Assembly: GCA_020250175.1 (NCBI GenBank) | Contig: JADCEN010000029.1 | Span: forward strand, 1 to 64,000 | DNA from: Rhodobacter sp. | GTDB lineage: Bacteria; Pseudomonadota; Alphaproteobacteria; Rhodobacterales; Rhodobacteraceae | Direction: 5' to 3' | Length of the DNA: 64,000 nt | Shown here: positions 19,576 to 27,882 of the stretch, in pieces | How the letters are laid out: each line of letters starts with the position of its first letter | Position numbering within the stretch: position 1 is the first letter of the stretch | Made by a program: the position numbers and the translations under genes | Notes under the pieces: model-generated | Seen by the model: the letters and a program-made list of their open reading frames with translations, nothing else | Told to the model about the DNA's origin: nothing | Databases searched by the model: none

Positions 19576-21074
19576 GCCGCGCCCGCCTGGCGGTCCTGAT
19601 CCTTGCGCTGGCCGCAGCGGCCTTGTCTGTCTGGCAGCTTGAGCGGGCGCGGGCGGGGCTTGTGATCACGCCGCTGCAGGTCGGCAGCACCCCCGCCACG
19701 GTCTATCGCCTGCCGGACACAGGGCCTGCGCCCGTTGCTGTCATCGCCCACGGCTTTGCCGGATCGCGCCAGTTGATGGAAGGCTTTGCGCTGGTGCTGG
19801 CGCGGGCGGGCTACGTCGCCGTCAGCTATGATCTGCAAGGGCACGGGCGCAACCCGGTGCCGATGTCGGGCGATGTGACGCAGGTGGACGGCACAACGCG
19901 GCTTTTGATGGATGAACTGGGTCGCGTCAGCGACGCAGCCCTTGCCTTGCCCGGCACCGACGGGCGGCTGGCGCTGCTGGGCCATTCGATGGCCTCCGAC
20001 CTTGTCGCAAGACAGACGATCCGTGACCGCCGCGTCGGCGCGGTGGTGGCGGTATCGATGTTTTCCAAAGCGGTGACGGCGACCGCCCCGCGCAATCTGC
20101 TGGTCGTTACCGGGGCGTGGGAAAGCCTGCTTGCCGCCGAGGCGGAACGCGCGCTGCAACTGGCTGACCCGGCGGCGCGGCTGGGGCAGACGGTGGGTGA
20201 TCCGGCCGCCGGTACCGGACGCCGCGCGGTGCTGGCGCCAATGGTCGAACATGTGGGCGTGCTTTATGCGCCGACCACGCTGCGCGAGTCCCGCGACTGG
20301 CTGAATGCCGCCTTTGGCCGGACGGCCGAAGGCGGGGTGCCGGCGCGGGGCGGATGGATCGTTCTGCTGCTGGTGTCGGTGGTGGCGCTGGGCTGGCCGC
20401 CGGCCGGGCTGTTGCGCCGCTTTCGCGCCCAAACGCCGCCGCCGCACCTGCCGCCCCGGCGCTTTCTGGCTGCCCTGCTGCTTCCTGCGCTGGCGACACC
20501 CTTGCTGCTGGCCCCGTTCGATCTGCGCTTCCTGCCGGTGCTGGTGGCCGATTATCTGGCGGTGCATCTGGGGATTTACGGGCTTGTCGCCCTGGCGCTG
20601 GTGGCCGGGCTGGGCGGGCTGCGCCGGGGGAATGATGCAGGCACGGCGCCGCTGCTGGCCGTGCCGGTCGCGGTCTTCGGGCTGTGCCTGTTCGGCGTTG
20701 CGCTGGACCGCTATGTCGCGTCATTCCTGCCGGTGGCGGGTCGCATTCCGGTGATGCTGGCGATGGCCGCAGGGGCGGTGCCCTTCCTTCTGGCCGATGC
20801 CGTGCTGACCGAAGGCGGGCGCGCCCCCCTGTGGCGGGTGCTGGCGGTGCGCAGCCTGGCCCTTGCCTCGCTTGGGCTAGCGGTGGCGCTGAACTTCGAG
20901 CGGCTGTTTTTCCTGCTGATCATCCTGCCGGTGATCCTGGTGTTCTTTCTCCTGTTCGGCACCGTCGGCGGCTGGGTGGGGCGCGCCACATGGCGGCCCG
21001 CTGCCGCCGGGGTTGGCCTTGGCCTTTTCCTGGGATGGGCGCTGGCCGTAACCTTTCCGATGTTCGCGGCCTGA
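19572..21074 (+). CDS. Alpha/beta hydrolase fused to a multi-helix membrane domain
   Basis: This 500-residue protein has three parts. Residues 5-20 form a signal anchor. Residues 35-260 are an alpha/beta hydrolase: the HGFAGS oxyanion strand at 60-65, DLQGHGRNP near 88-96, the nucleophile elbow GHSMA at 137-141 with Ser139, and a late MVEHVG histidine. From about residue 280 to the end there are seven or more hydrophobic helices. The hydrolase domain would sit at the periplasmic face. The substrate is unknown; an ester or lipid is plausible but not shown. The start is taken as TTG at 19572, overlapping the map stop. Confidence 0.78.
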   Translation: MSRARLAVLILALAAAALSVWQLERARAGLVITPLQVGSTPATVYRLPDTGPAPVAVIAHGFAGSRQLMEGFALVLARAGYVAVSYDLQGHGRNPVPMSGDVTQVDGTTRLLMDELGRVSDAALALPGTDGRLALLGHSMASDLVARQTIRDRRVGAVVAVSMFSKAVTATAPRNLLVVTGAWESLLAAEAERALQLADPAARLGQTVGDPAAGTGRRAVLAPMVEHVGVLYAPTTLRESRDWLNAAFGRTAEGGVPARGGWIVLLLVSVVALGWPPAGLLRRFRAQTPPPHLPPRRFLAALLLPALATPLLLAPFDLRFLPVLVADYLAVHLGIYGLVALALVAGLGGLRRGNDAGTAPLLAVPVAVFGLCLFGVALDRYVASFLPVAGRIPVMLAMAAGAVPFLLADAVLTEGGRAPLWRVLAVRSLALASLGLAVALNFERLFFLLIILPVILVFFLLFGTVGGWVGRATWRPAAAGVGLGLFLGWALAVTFPMFAA

Positions 21075-21090
21075 GCGGGGGCGGACCGCG

Positions 21091-21738
21091 CTACAGCCCC
21101 AGCAGGCGCGGCAGGTCCGCCATGGACTGAAACACTGTGGCCCCTTCCGCCGCCAGGGCAGCCCCGTCACCGTGCGGGGCATAGCCAAAGCAGCGTATCC
21201 CTGCCGCCGATGCGGCGCGGACACCCGTCGGGCTGTCTTCGATGACGGCGCAGGCAGAGGGCGGCTGGCCCAGCGCCCGTGCGGCGTACAGGTACAGATC
21301 GGGTGCAGGTTTCGGCGCGCCAAGGGTCTGGCCGGAAAACAGCCGGTCGTGAAAGCGGTCCAGAAGGCCCGGATGCTGGCCCAATGTCACCTGCATCTTG
21401 CGGTCCGACCCGTTGGAGCCAACCGCATAGGGAATACCGGCTGCATCCAGCGCATCCAGCAGATCCAGCACACCCGGCACCAGCGGCGTGCCTTCGGCCA
21501 GCCGCGCATAAAGCCGTTTGTAGAACCCGGCCACCCAGCCGTCCGGCAGCCGGGCCCCCAGGCTGCGGGCCTTGGCATGGACCCCGGCAATGGTGCCGCC
21601 GATGAAGATGCGTTCCATCTCGGCGCGCGGCAGCGGCAGGCCGTGCGCGGCCAGGTCTTGCGCCAGAAGATCGAAGGCGGCAGGCTCGCTGTCCACCAGA
21701 ACGCCGTCGCAATCGAAGATGATGGCGCGCGGGGTCAT
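21091..21738 (-). CDS. HAD-family phosphatase (beta-phosphoglucomutase-like)
   Basis: The 215-residue cytosolic hydrolase carries the HAD motifs. Motif I is DCDGVLVDSE at 9-18, with Asp9 as nucleophile and Asp11 as acid-base. Motif II is the Ser in VGSNGSDRK. Motif III is the Lys in LGAPKPAPDLY. Motif IV is VIEDSPTGV. The cap domain between motifs I and II resembles phosphoglycolate phosphatase or beta-phosphoglucomutase. The substrate is not determined. Its ATG overlaps the rsmD stop, so the two are co-transcribed. Confidence 0.88.
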   Translation of the reverse strand: MTPRAIIFDCDGVLVDSEPAAFDLLAQDLAAHGLPLPRAEMERIFIGGTIAGVHAKARSLGARLPDGWVAGFYKRLYARLAEGTPLVPGVLDLLDALDAAGIPYAVGSNGSDRKMQVTLGQHPGLLDRFHDRLFSGQTLGAPKPAPDLYLYAARALGQPPSACAVIEDSPTGVRAASAAGIRCFGYAPHGDGAALAAEGATVFQSMADLPRLLGL

Positions 21739-22298
21739 TCCGGCGCCCGCAGCAGCGTGACAAGCGTGTCACCATATCTGCGCTGGTCAAGCTGCGTGAC
21801 AGCGGCGGGGGGCCGGGGCGGGGTGCTTTCCTCCCAGACGATCAGCGCGCCGGGGGAAAGCCAGCCGCCCGCGATGGCCGAGGCCAGGGCGCGTTCACCC
21901 AGCGCCTTGCCATAGGGCGGATCAAGGAACACCAGCGTACAGGGGGCATGCGCATTCGGCGGCAGGGCGGTTGCATCGCGGCAGAGACACTCGGTTGCGG
22001 CTTCGGCCTTCATCCTTGCGATATTCGTCCGCAACAGCGACAGCGCCTTTGCACCGTCATCGACAAAGGTCGCCCGGCTTGCGCCGGTTGACAGCGCCTC
22101 CAGCCCCAGCGCCCCGGTGCCCGCGAAAAGGTCCAGCACCTGCGCGCCCTGTACGGGGTTGCCGTAGCCGCCATTGATCAGCAGGTTGAAGATCGCCTCG
22201 CGCACGCGGTCGGACGTGGGGCGCAGATGCGCCGCCGTGTCACCTTCGCCGATCGCGGCAAGTTTCAGGCCCCGCCGTGTGCCGCCGATGATGCGCAT
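21735..22298 (-). CDS. rsmD: 16S rRNA (guanine966-N2)-methyltransferase
   Basis: RsmD methylates G966 of 16S rRNA using SAM. The 187-residue product starts MRIIGGTRRG, has RPTSDRVREAIFNLL, a SAM-binding segment DLFAGTGALGLEA near 56-68, and the catalytic DPPYGK at 126-131. I used the ATG at 22298; a GTG one codon upstream overlaps the previous stop as GTGA, so either start allows coupling. It follows the ferredoxin reductase gene directly and precedes the HAD gene. Confidence 0.93.
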   Translation of the reverse strand: MRIIGGTRRGLKLAAIGEGDTAAHLRPTSDRVREAIFNLLINGGYGNPVQGAQVLDLFAGTGALGLEALSTGASRATFVDDGAKALSLLRTNIARMKAEAATECLCRDATALPPNAHAPCTLVFLDPPYGKALGERALASAIAGGWLSPGALIVWEESTPPRPPAAVTQLDQRRYGDTLVTLLRAPE

Positions 22299-23506
22299 CA
22301 CGCCAGCAGTGTCTTGAGGTTGGTGGCCCTGTCGCGCAGCGCGGCCGCATCCACGCTGCGGCCTGTTTCCAGAAGGCGCTTGCCCACCATATAGGCGCGG
22401 CTGTCGTTCATCGCATCGACGGCCAGCAACCGGTCGCCCCTGAAATACCAGAACGACACCGCGGCCCCGTCGGGCCCGCGCGTGACAATGTGGTCGTACC
22501 CGCTGTTCAGCCCGGCGATTTGCAGCTTGCAGTCATACTGGTCCGACCAGAACCACGGCATCGGCACATAATCCTTGCCCGCGCCCAGAATGTTGTCGGC
22601 CACAAGTTCTGCCTGATCGATGGCGTTCTGCACGGATTCCAGCCGCAGGCGCCCGCCCTGCCAGGGGAAGCTGGCGCAATCCCCTGCCGCCCAGATCTGC
22701 GGGTCCGAGGTACGGCCATGGGCGTCGGTGCGGATACCGTTCTCAATCACCAGGCCTGCGGCCTCGGCCAGGCGCGTATCGGGCAGGATGCCCACGCCGG
22801 CAATCACGAAATCGGCCGGAATTTCGCGCCCGTCCGCCAGACGGGCGGCGGAGACCTGCCCGGCCTTGGCCGACAGGCGGTCAAGCCCGGTGCTTTCCAA
22901 TATCTTCACGCCATGCGCCGCATGCAGCGCGCGGAAGTAATCGGATGTTTCCGGTGCCGCCACGCGCTGCAGAATGCGCGGGGACATTTCCAGAACCGTC
23001 ACGTCCAGCCCCAGCCCGGCCGCCACCGCCGCCACCTCCAGCCCGATATAGCCGCCGCCGACGATGACAAGGCGGCGTCCGGGCCGGAATTCGGCGCGCA
23101 TCCCATCCACATCGGCGACGCTGCGCAGCGTGTAGACGCCCGCCAGATCACCGCCAATGGCCGCAGGCAGACGGCGCGGAACCGATCCGGTTGCTAGGAC
23201 CAGATCGTCATAGCCCAGCGTACCGCTTGCCAGGGACACTGTGTGGGACTTTGGATCAATCGCTGACACCGGGCTGCCAAGGTGCAGGGCAATGTCATGT
23301 TCGGCATAGAAGTCGGCGGACCGCAGGGTCAGCCGGTCGGCGTCCACCTCGCCCAGAAGGTAGCCCTTTGACAGGGGCGGGCGCTGATAGGGCAGCAGCG
23401 GTTCCGCGCCGATCAGGGTGATCGGCCCCGCATGGCCGCCGCTGCGCAACCGCGCCACCAGCGCGGCCCCCGCCTGACCGGCCCCGATCACCACCACATG
23501 AGACAT
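22298..23506 (-). CDS. FAD-dependent ferredoxin reductase
   Basis: The 402-residue flavoprotein has the two dinucleotide-binding folds of the putidaredoxin/rhodocoxin reductase group. The FAD-binding GAGQAG is at residues 8-13, LLPYQRPPLSKGYL follows near 38-51, the NADH-binding GGGYIGLE is near 150-157, and the second FAD motif is WAAGDCA near 276-282. It would pass electrons from NADH to a ferredoxin; no ferredoxin or P450 gene is in the window, so its partner is unknown. The ATG at 23506 has an AGGCGAAG ribosome site. It overlaps rsmD and is divergent from the peroxiredoxin gene. Confidence 0.9.
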   Translation of the reverse strand: MSHVVVIGAGQAGAALVARLRSGGHAGPITLIGAEPLLPYQRPPLSKGYLLGEVDADRLTLRSADFYAEHDIALHLGSPVSAIDPKSHTVSLASGTLGYDDLVLATGSVPRRLPAAIGGDLAGVYTLRSVADVDGMRAEFRPGRRLVIVGGGYIGLEVAAVAAGLGLDVTVLEMSPRILQRVAAPETSDYFRALHAAHGVKILESTGLDRLSAKAGQVSAARLADGREIPADFVIAGVGILPDTRLAEAAGLVIENGIRTDAHGRTSDPQIWAAGDCASFPWQGGRLRLESVQNAIDQAELVADNILGAGKDYVPMPWFWSDQYDCKLQIAGLNSGYDHIVTRGPDGAAVSFWYFRGDRLLAVDAMNDSRAYMVGKRLLETGRSVDAAALRDRATNLKTLLA

Positions 23507-23587
23507 CGCTTCGCCTTTTCTCTGGCCAGCACCGGGGCGGACCCTATATGCCGGCGGGACGCAAACGCAACGCATGAGGGATGTGAA

Positions 23588-24076
23588 ATGACGATTTCTG
23601 TTGGCGACAGGCTGCCGGATGCGACGCTGGTCCATATCGGGGATACCGGTCCGGAGCAGGTTTCGCTGCATGACCGCGTCAAGGGCCGCAAGGTCGTGAT
23701 TTTCGGCGTGCCGGGCGCCTATACCGGCACCTGCACCACGGCGCATGTGCCCAGCTTCATCCGCACCCGGGAAAAGTTCGCCGCGAAAGGCGTGGATGAA
23801 ATCATCTGCCTGGCGGTCAACGACCCCTTCGTGATGAAGGCCTGGGCCGAAAGCACCGGTGCCGACAAGGCGGGACTGAGCATGCTGGGCGATGCCGAAG
23901 GGCAGTTCACCCGTGCCGCCGGGATGGAGTTCAGCGCCGCCGCCGTGGGCCTGATCGGCCGGTCAAGGCGCTATGCGCTTTATGCCGAAGACGGCGTGGT
24001 CAAGGTGCTGCACCTTGAGGAGAATCCGGGCGTCTGCGACATCTCGGGCGGCGAAGCCCTTTTGGCCGCGATCTGA
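23588..24076 (+). CDS. Peroxiredoxin of the Prx5 type
   Basis: The 162-residue thiol peroxidase reduces H2O2 and organic peroxides. The peroxidatic Cys49 lies in PGAYTGTCT, the hallmark of atypical 2-Cys Prx5 enzymes. A second cysteine, Cys150 in NPGVCDISG, is placed as a possible resolving residue. The enzyme lacks a signal peptide and is cytosolic. It starts at ATG 23588 after a GAGGGATG-type ribosome site and is divergent from the ferredoxin reductase gene, 81 bases away. A nested hairpin follows the stop. Confidence 0.93.
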   Translation: MTISVGDRLPDATLVHIGDTGPEQVSLHDRVKGRKVVIFGVPGAYTGTCTTAHVPSFIRTREKFAAKGVDEIICLAVNDPFVMKAWAESTGADKAGLSMLGDAEGQFTRAAGMEFSAAAVGLIGRSRRYALYAEDGVVKVLHLEENPGVCDISGGEALLAAI

Positions 24077-24086
24077 TCCGGTTGCG

Positions 24087-24138
24087 CCGCCACGGCAGGG
24101 GCGCGCGTCGGACGGCGCGCGCCCTTCATCCGTGGCGG
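24087..24138. terminator. Nested hairpin between convergent genes
   Basis: An outer perfect stem pairs CCGCCACGG (24087-24095) with CCGTGGCGG (24130-24138), and an inner stem pairs GGGCGCGCG (24099-24107) with CGCGCGCCC (24116-24124). It lies 11 bases after the peroxiredoxin stop and reaches into the last codons of phhB, so it can serve both converging transcripts. There is no T-tract. Confidence 0.55.
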
Positions 24139-24491
24139 GTGCGCACCCGGCACAGGCTTTCGACGGGCAGCGTCAGGTCGCGCTGCACCTCTGCCGTGCC
24201 CGCCAGGGCATCCATCCGGTTTGCAAGATCGATGTCCAGCCTGCTCAGGCCGTGGCAATCATGGGTGGACAACGTGACATCGACAACATTGTAGACATTC
24301 GACCATTCCGGGTGATGGTTCAGTTTTTCCGCCACCAGTGCCACGCGGGACATGAAGCCCCAGGCGTCCACGAAGTTGCGGAATTTCCAGACCTTGCGGA
24401 TGGCGTCGCGGTCGGGCACCGCCCCCCAGCCGCTGGCCCCGAGGGCGGGCAGCGCGGCGCTGCGTTCGGCGTCGGTCAACAGATCGGGCAT
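24126..24491 (-). CDS. phhB: 4a-hydroxytetrahydrobiopterin dehydratase (pterin dehydratase)
   Basis: The 121-residue protein matches pterin-4a-carbinolamine dehydratases, which recycle the cofactor of aromatic amino acid hydroxylases. The characteristic signature runs LNHHPEWSNVYNVVDV (from residue 57), with His59, His60, Pro61 and the THD motif carrying His77. Small proteins of this family are sometimes present without a hydroxylase; no phhA lies in this window. It starts two bases after the GST stop, so the two are likely co-transcribed. Confidence 0.88.
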   Translation of the reverse strand: MPDLLTDAERSAALPALGASGWGAVPDRDAIRKVWKFRNFVDAWGFMSRVALVAEKLNHHPEWSNVYNVVDVTLSTHDCHGLSRLDIDLANRMDALAGTAEVQRDLTLPVESLCRVRTRHG

Positions 24492-24493
24492 GG

Positions 24494-25099
24494 TCAGTCC
24501 TTCTTGATCAGGGCATTGTCGAGTTGGGCGGCCCGCAGATGTGCCGGGCGGTCCTTGAGCCGGTCCCAATAGGCCTGAAAGGCCGGGCGCGCGGGAAGGT
24601 TTCCGAATTGCATGCCCAAGCCGATCTGTGATCCGACATAGACATCGGCCGCCGTGAACTGATCCCCGCAGAGATAGGGGCCGGTGCCGACGGCATGTTC
24701 CAGCGTGTCGACCATAAGATCGAAACTGCCGTAGCCGACCGTGCCGGCGCGATCCGGCGGCACCTCGACCTTCAGCGCGCGGTCGGTGATGGCGGCTTCC
24801 ATCGGGCCGGCGCTAAAGAACATCCAGCGGTAAAAGCTGGACCGGTCCTGCGGCATCAGCCCCGCCTGCGGAAAGGCATCGGCAAGGTAGGTGCAGATTG
24901 CGGCACCTTCGGTGACGGTTCGGCTGCCATGCGTCAGGGCGGGCACCTTGCCCATCGGGTTGATGCGCCGATAGTCGCCCTTCATTGCCGGGCCGAAGTC
25001 CACCACCACGGTGTCATAGGGCTGTCCCAGCTCTTCCATCATCCAGCGGGCGATGCGGCCGCGGGACATCGGGTTGGTGTAAAGGGTCAATTTGTCCAT
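24494..25099 (-). CDS. Glutathione S-transferase
   Basis: The 201-residue protein has a GST architecture. The N-terminal thioredoxin-like domain starts LTLYTNPMSRGRIARWMMEE, with Ser12 or Arg13 near the expected glutathione site and the cis-proline GKVPAL near residue 51. The GSH-gamma-Glu-binding TVTEGAAICTYLAD segment, with a Glu-Gly in place of the usual Glu-Ser, is near 61-74. The all-helical C-terminal domain contains LCGDQFTAADVYVG, the N-capping box. The substrate is unknown. The pterin dehydratase gene follows by two bases. Confidence 0.9.
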   Translation of the reverse strand: MDKLTLYTNPMSRGRIARWMMEELGQPYDTVVVDFGPAMKGDYRRINPMGKVPALTHGSRTVTEGAAICTYLADAFPQAGLMPQDRSSFYRWMFFSAGPMEAAITDRALKVEVPPDRAGTVGYGSFDLMVDTLEHAVGTGPYLCGDQFTAADVYVGSQIGLGMQFGNLPARPAFQAYWDRLKDRPAHLRAAQLDNALIKKD

Positions 25100-25140
25100 C
25101 TCGCCTCTCCTTTCCTGTATCGGTCTGACGGGCGTCTGCC

Positions 25141-26319
25141 CTATTCGGTTGGTTCACTGCGGCGGAATGGGCCAAAGGCCGTCAGCACCCCGATCCCGTC
25201 GTCAACGGCAGCGCGTTCCGCCGCCAGATAGCGCGCCACGGCATCGGAAAAGCCGGGATCGCCGATCCAGTGCAGCGAATGGACCGGCACCGGCAGATAG
25301 CCGCGCGCCAGCTTGTGTTCGCCCTGTGCCCCCGCCTCGACCCGTTTCAGACCTTGGGCGATCGCCCAGTCGATGGCCTGATGGTAGCACAGTTCGAAAT
25401 GCAGGAAGGGATGGTCTTCGGTACAGCCCCAGTAGCGCCCGTACAGCGTATCGCGCCCGATGACGTTCAGCGCCCCGGCAACGGGCCTGCCGTTGCGCTC
25501 TGCCAGGATCAGAAGGATGTCCTCGCGCATGGTCGCGTGGAACTCGTCAAAGGCCCGGCGCGTGAGATAGGGCGTGCCCCACTTGCGCGCGCCGGTATCC
25601 TGGTAGAAGGCCCAGAAATGGTCCCAGTGCTGCGGTTCGATGGCATCACCGGTCAGCACCCGGATGGTGCCGCCAAAGCCCTGGGCGATGCCGCGTTCCT
25701 TGCGCAGGGCCTTGCGCTTGCGTGAGGACAGCCGACCCAGGAAATCGTCATAGCAGGCATAGCCTGCATTTTCCCAGTGAAACTGCTGCGTGGTGCGCCG
25801 CAGAAGGCCAAGGTCGGCACCCCGGTCTGCCTCGGCTTCGGTGCAGAAGGTGACATGCAGCGACGACAGGCGGTTGGCCTCGGCGAGGCGGATTGCCCCC
25901 CCGATCAGCGCCGCCATGCCTTCGGCCTCAAACCCCGGCAGGGTCAGAAAGCGCCGTCCGGTGGCCGGCGTGAAGGGCACGGCAAGCTGCAGCTTGGGAT
26001 AGTACTTTCCGCCCGCGCGCTGCCAGGCATCGGCCCAGGTGTGATCGAAGATATACTCGCCCTGGCTGTGCGACTTGGCATAAAGCGGTGCCGCCGCGAT
26101 GATGCGCCCCCCTTGCCGCGCAACCAGCGGGCAGGGCTGCCAGCCGGTGCCGGTGCCGGTGGAACCCGACCGCTCCAGCGCCACCAGAAAGCGGTGGGTG
26201 GTAAAGGGGTCCACCGGCCTGCCGCCGTCCGCAGTTTCCGGGCAGGCGACACTGTCCCAGTCCCGCGCCGGGATTTCGGCAAGGCTGCTGTGGACGGTCA
26301 CCTCAACTTCGGCGGGCAT
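25141..26319 (-). CDS. FemAB/GNAT-like protein (DUF482 family)
   Basis: The 392-residue protein matches the DUF482 group, whose fold is a duplicated acyltransferase like FemAB. Segments that mark it are PFTTHRFLVALERSGS near 37-52, an EYIFDHTWADAW segment near 92-103, FLGRLSSRKRKALRKER near 197-213, ARKWGTPYLTRRAF near 243-256 and QGEHKLARGY near 331-340. Substrate and role are unestablished; peptidoglycan or lipid modification has been suggested for the fold. I took the ATG at 26319 over an extension into the hairpin region upstream. It is last in the run of minus-strand genes from RidA. Confidence 0.82.
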   Translation of the reverse strand: MPAEVEVTVHSSLAEIPARDWDSVACPETADGGRPVDPFTTHRFLVALERSGSTGTGTGWQPCPLVARQGGRIIAAAPLYAKSHSQGEYIFDHTWADAWQRAGGKYYPKLQLAVPFTPATGRRFLTLPGFEAEGMAALIGGAIRLAEANRLSSLHVTFCTEAEADRGADLGLLRRTTQQFHWENAGYACYDDFLGRLSSRKRKALRKERGIAQGFGGTIRVLTGDAIEPQHWDHFWAFYQDTGARKWGTPYLTRRAFDEFHATMREDILLILAERNGRPVAGALNVIGRDTLYGRYWGCTEDHPFLHFELCYHQAIDWAIAQGLKRVEAGAQGEHKLARGYLPVPVHSLHWIGDPGFSDAVARYLAAERAAVDDGIGVLTAFGPFRRSEPTE

Positions 26320-26357
26320 TGGAACCTTTCGACGGAGCACCGGGTGCGGGCCGGGCC

Positions 26358-26376
26358 GGGGGGCCGTCTGCCCCCC
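26358..26376. terminator. GC-rich hairpin downstream of gdpD
   Basis: A 7-bp stem pairs GGGGGGC (26358-26364) with GCCCCCC (26370-26376) across CGTCT. It lies between the gdpD stop and the FemAB-like start. It is followed on the + strand by AGGATACTTGTG; a similar tail (GCATTCTTGTAT) follows the hairpin after slt at 41577. It lacks a T-run on either strand. Confidence 0.4.
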
Positions 26377-26455
26377 GCACACCCCGAGGATACTTGTGAA
26401 CAGAGAATGAAACAACGGCCCCTTCAGCCTGAAACTGGCGCGCCCGGTGCCAAGA

Positions 26456-27232
26456 TCAAGCGTGCTGGCGGGGGGCGTAGCCTTCGAAGGTGATGTTCTG
26501 GGCCACCCGGCGAGCCTCTGCTTCGGCTGCGGGGGACCGGATCGTCCAGCACAGGATCGCAGCCCCCTGTGCCTTCAGGGCGGCCACGCGCGGGCGGGCC
26601 AGGTCGGCGGCTTCGTGCGAGATAAAAGAGGCACCGGTGTGGTCATAATCGGGGATGCCGCGCAGACGGGTGCAGGTGGCGTCCGGCAGGGGTGCCCAGT
26701 CTGCGGGATCATAGGCCGATGTGGTCAGCCCGCGCGGCAGCTGCGGGGCCAGCCGGGCCATGCAGGCAACAACGTGCGGGTTGAACGACATGACGGCGAC
26801 CGGACCGGCACAGGTGTGCAGGGCGGCGGCAGTTGCCGCTTCAAGCCTGCCGTCGGTTTCAGACATTGTCAGCGTCTGGTCCTTGATTTCGATCAGCAGG
26901 GGAACGCGCCCTGCGACCAGGGCCAGCACCTCGGGCAGGGTTGGGATGCCATCCTCGGCGTCCCGCAGGCCGATCCGGCCCAGTTCGGCGGCCGTGCGGT
27001 TCCTGACCGGGCCGACTTCGGCGGTCAGCCGGTCGAGCTCTTCGTCATGAAAGACCATGGCCTGCCCGTCTGCGGACAGCTGGACATCAATCTCTATCCC
27101 GTAGCCTGCCGCGACGGCGGCGCGCACGGCGGCGCGTGAATTCTCGGGGCGGCCCGCCGCTCGGTCGTGCAGGGCGCGGTGCGCCAGCGGCCGCGTCAGG
27201 AAGGCAGCGGGCAGCGGCACGCGGGAGATCAC
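26456..27232 (-). CDS. Glycerophosphodiester phosphodiesterase
   Basis: The 258-residue enzyme hydrolyses glycerophosphodiesters to glycerol-3-phosphate and an alcohol. Catalytic and metal-binding residues of the family are visible: His18-Arg19 in AHRAL, Glu30-Asn31 in PENS, Glu47 and Asp49 in IEIDVQL, and His62-Asp63 in FHDE. A Glu and a Lys follow in LIEIKDQ. There is no signal peptide, so it acts in the cytosol. The start is GTG at 27232, overlapping the RidA stop by four bases (GTGA). Confidence 0.92.
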   Translation of the reverse strand: MISRVPLPAAFLTRPLAHRALHDRAAGRPENSRAAVRAAVAAGYGIEIDVQLSADGQAMVFHDEELDRLTAEVGPVRNRTAAELGRIGLRDAEDGIPTLPEVLALVAGRVPLLIEIKDQTLTMSETDGRLEAATAAALHTCAGPVAVMSFNPHVVACMARLAPQLPRGLTTSAYDPADWAPLPDATCTRLRGIPDYDHTGASFISHEAADLARPRVAALKAQGAAILCWTIRSPAAEAEARRVAQNITFEGYAPRQHA

Positions 27233-27693
27233 GGACGGATCTCGAACATGGCCTCAATCTCGACGGCCACGCCCAGCGGCAGGCTGGCCGCAGAGATGGC
27301 AGAACGCGCGTGGCGGCCCGTATCACCCAGAACGGCCACCAGAAAGTCGGAGGCGCCGTTGATCACCTTGGGCTGATCGGTGAAGTCGGGGGTCGAATTG
27401 ACAAAGCCGGTCAGCTTGATCACCCGCACCAGTCGCGAAAGATCGCCGCCGCAGGCGTTGCGCAGCTGGGCCAGCAGGCTGATCGCGCAGTGCCGGGCAG
27501 CGGCGGCACCTTCGGCCACCGTCAGGTCATCGCCCAGCCTGCCCCTGATCAGACCGGTCCCGTCCTGGCTGATCTGGCCCGAGACGTAAACGACCGTACC
27601 GACAGTGACAAAGGGCACATAGTTGGCCGCCGGGGCGGGGGCATCGGGCAGGGTGACGCCAAGGTCGGCAAGGCGGGCTTCGATCAGGCTCAT
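27229..27693 (-). CDS. RidA family protein
   Basis: The 154-residue product is a RidA/YjgF-type protein, of the subgroup with an N-terminal extension (SLIEARLADLGVTLP). Landmarks are VVYVSGQISQDG near 34-45, ARHCAISLLAQLRN near 66-79, and ARSAISAASLPLGVAVEIEAMF at the end. RidA proteins hydrolyse reactive 2-aminoacrylate-type imines. This subgroup often lacks the catalytic arginine of archetypal RidA; here Arg131 in HARSAIS sits in the right region, so activity is possible. It is coupled to gdpD by a GTGA overlap and is divergent from mlaA. Confidence 0.88.
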   Translation of the reverse strand: MSLIEARLADLGVTLPDAPAPAANYVPFVTVGTVVYVSGQISQDGTGLIRGRLGDDLTVAEGAAAARHCAISLLAQLRNACGGDLSRLVRVIKLTGFVNSTPDFTDQPKVINGASDFLVAVLGDTGRHARSAISAASLPLGVAVEIEAMFEIRP

Positions 27694-27882
27694 GGCACAT
27701 CTCCATTGCAGGTTGCGCGACGCTAGCCGGGGTCTTGCAGCACGGCAAGGCCGGGAAAGCCGCGACCCTTCAGGTGCAACAGATATCACGATCAAGAATC
27801 GCATCGCTGAAATCTGGCGCTTGTGCCTTGCCATCGCGTCCTGAAGCCTATGATATGGGACGTGGTAAACCAGTCGCATCGC

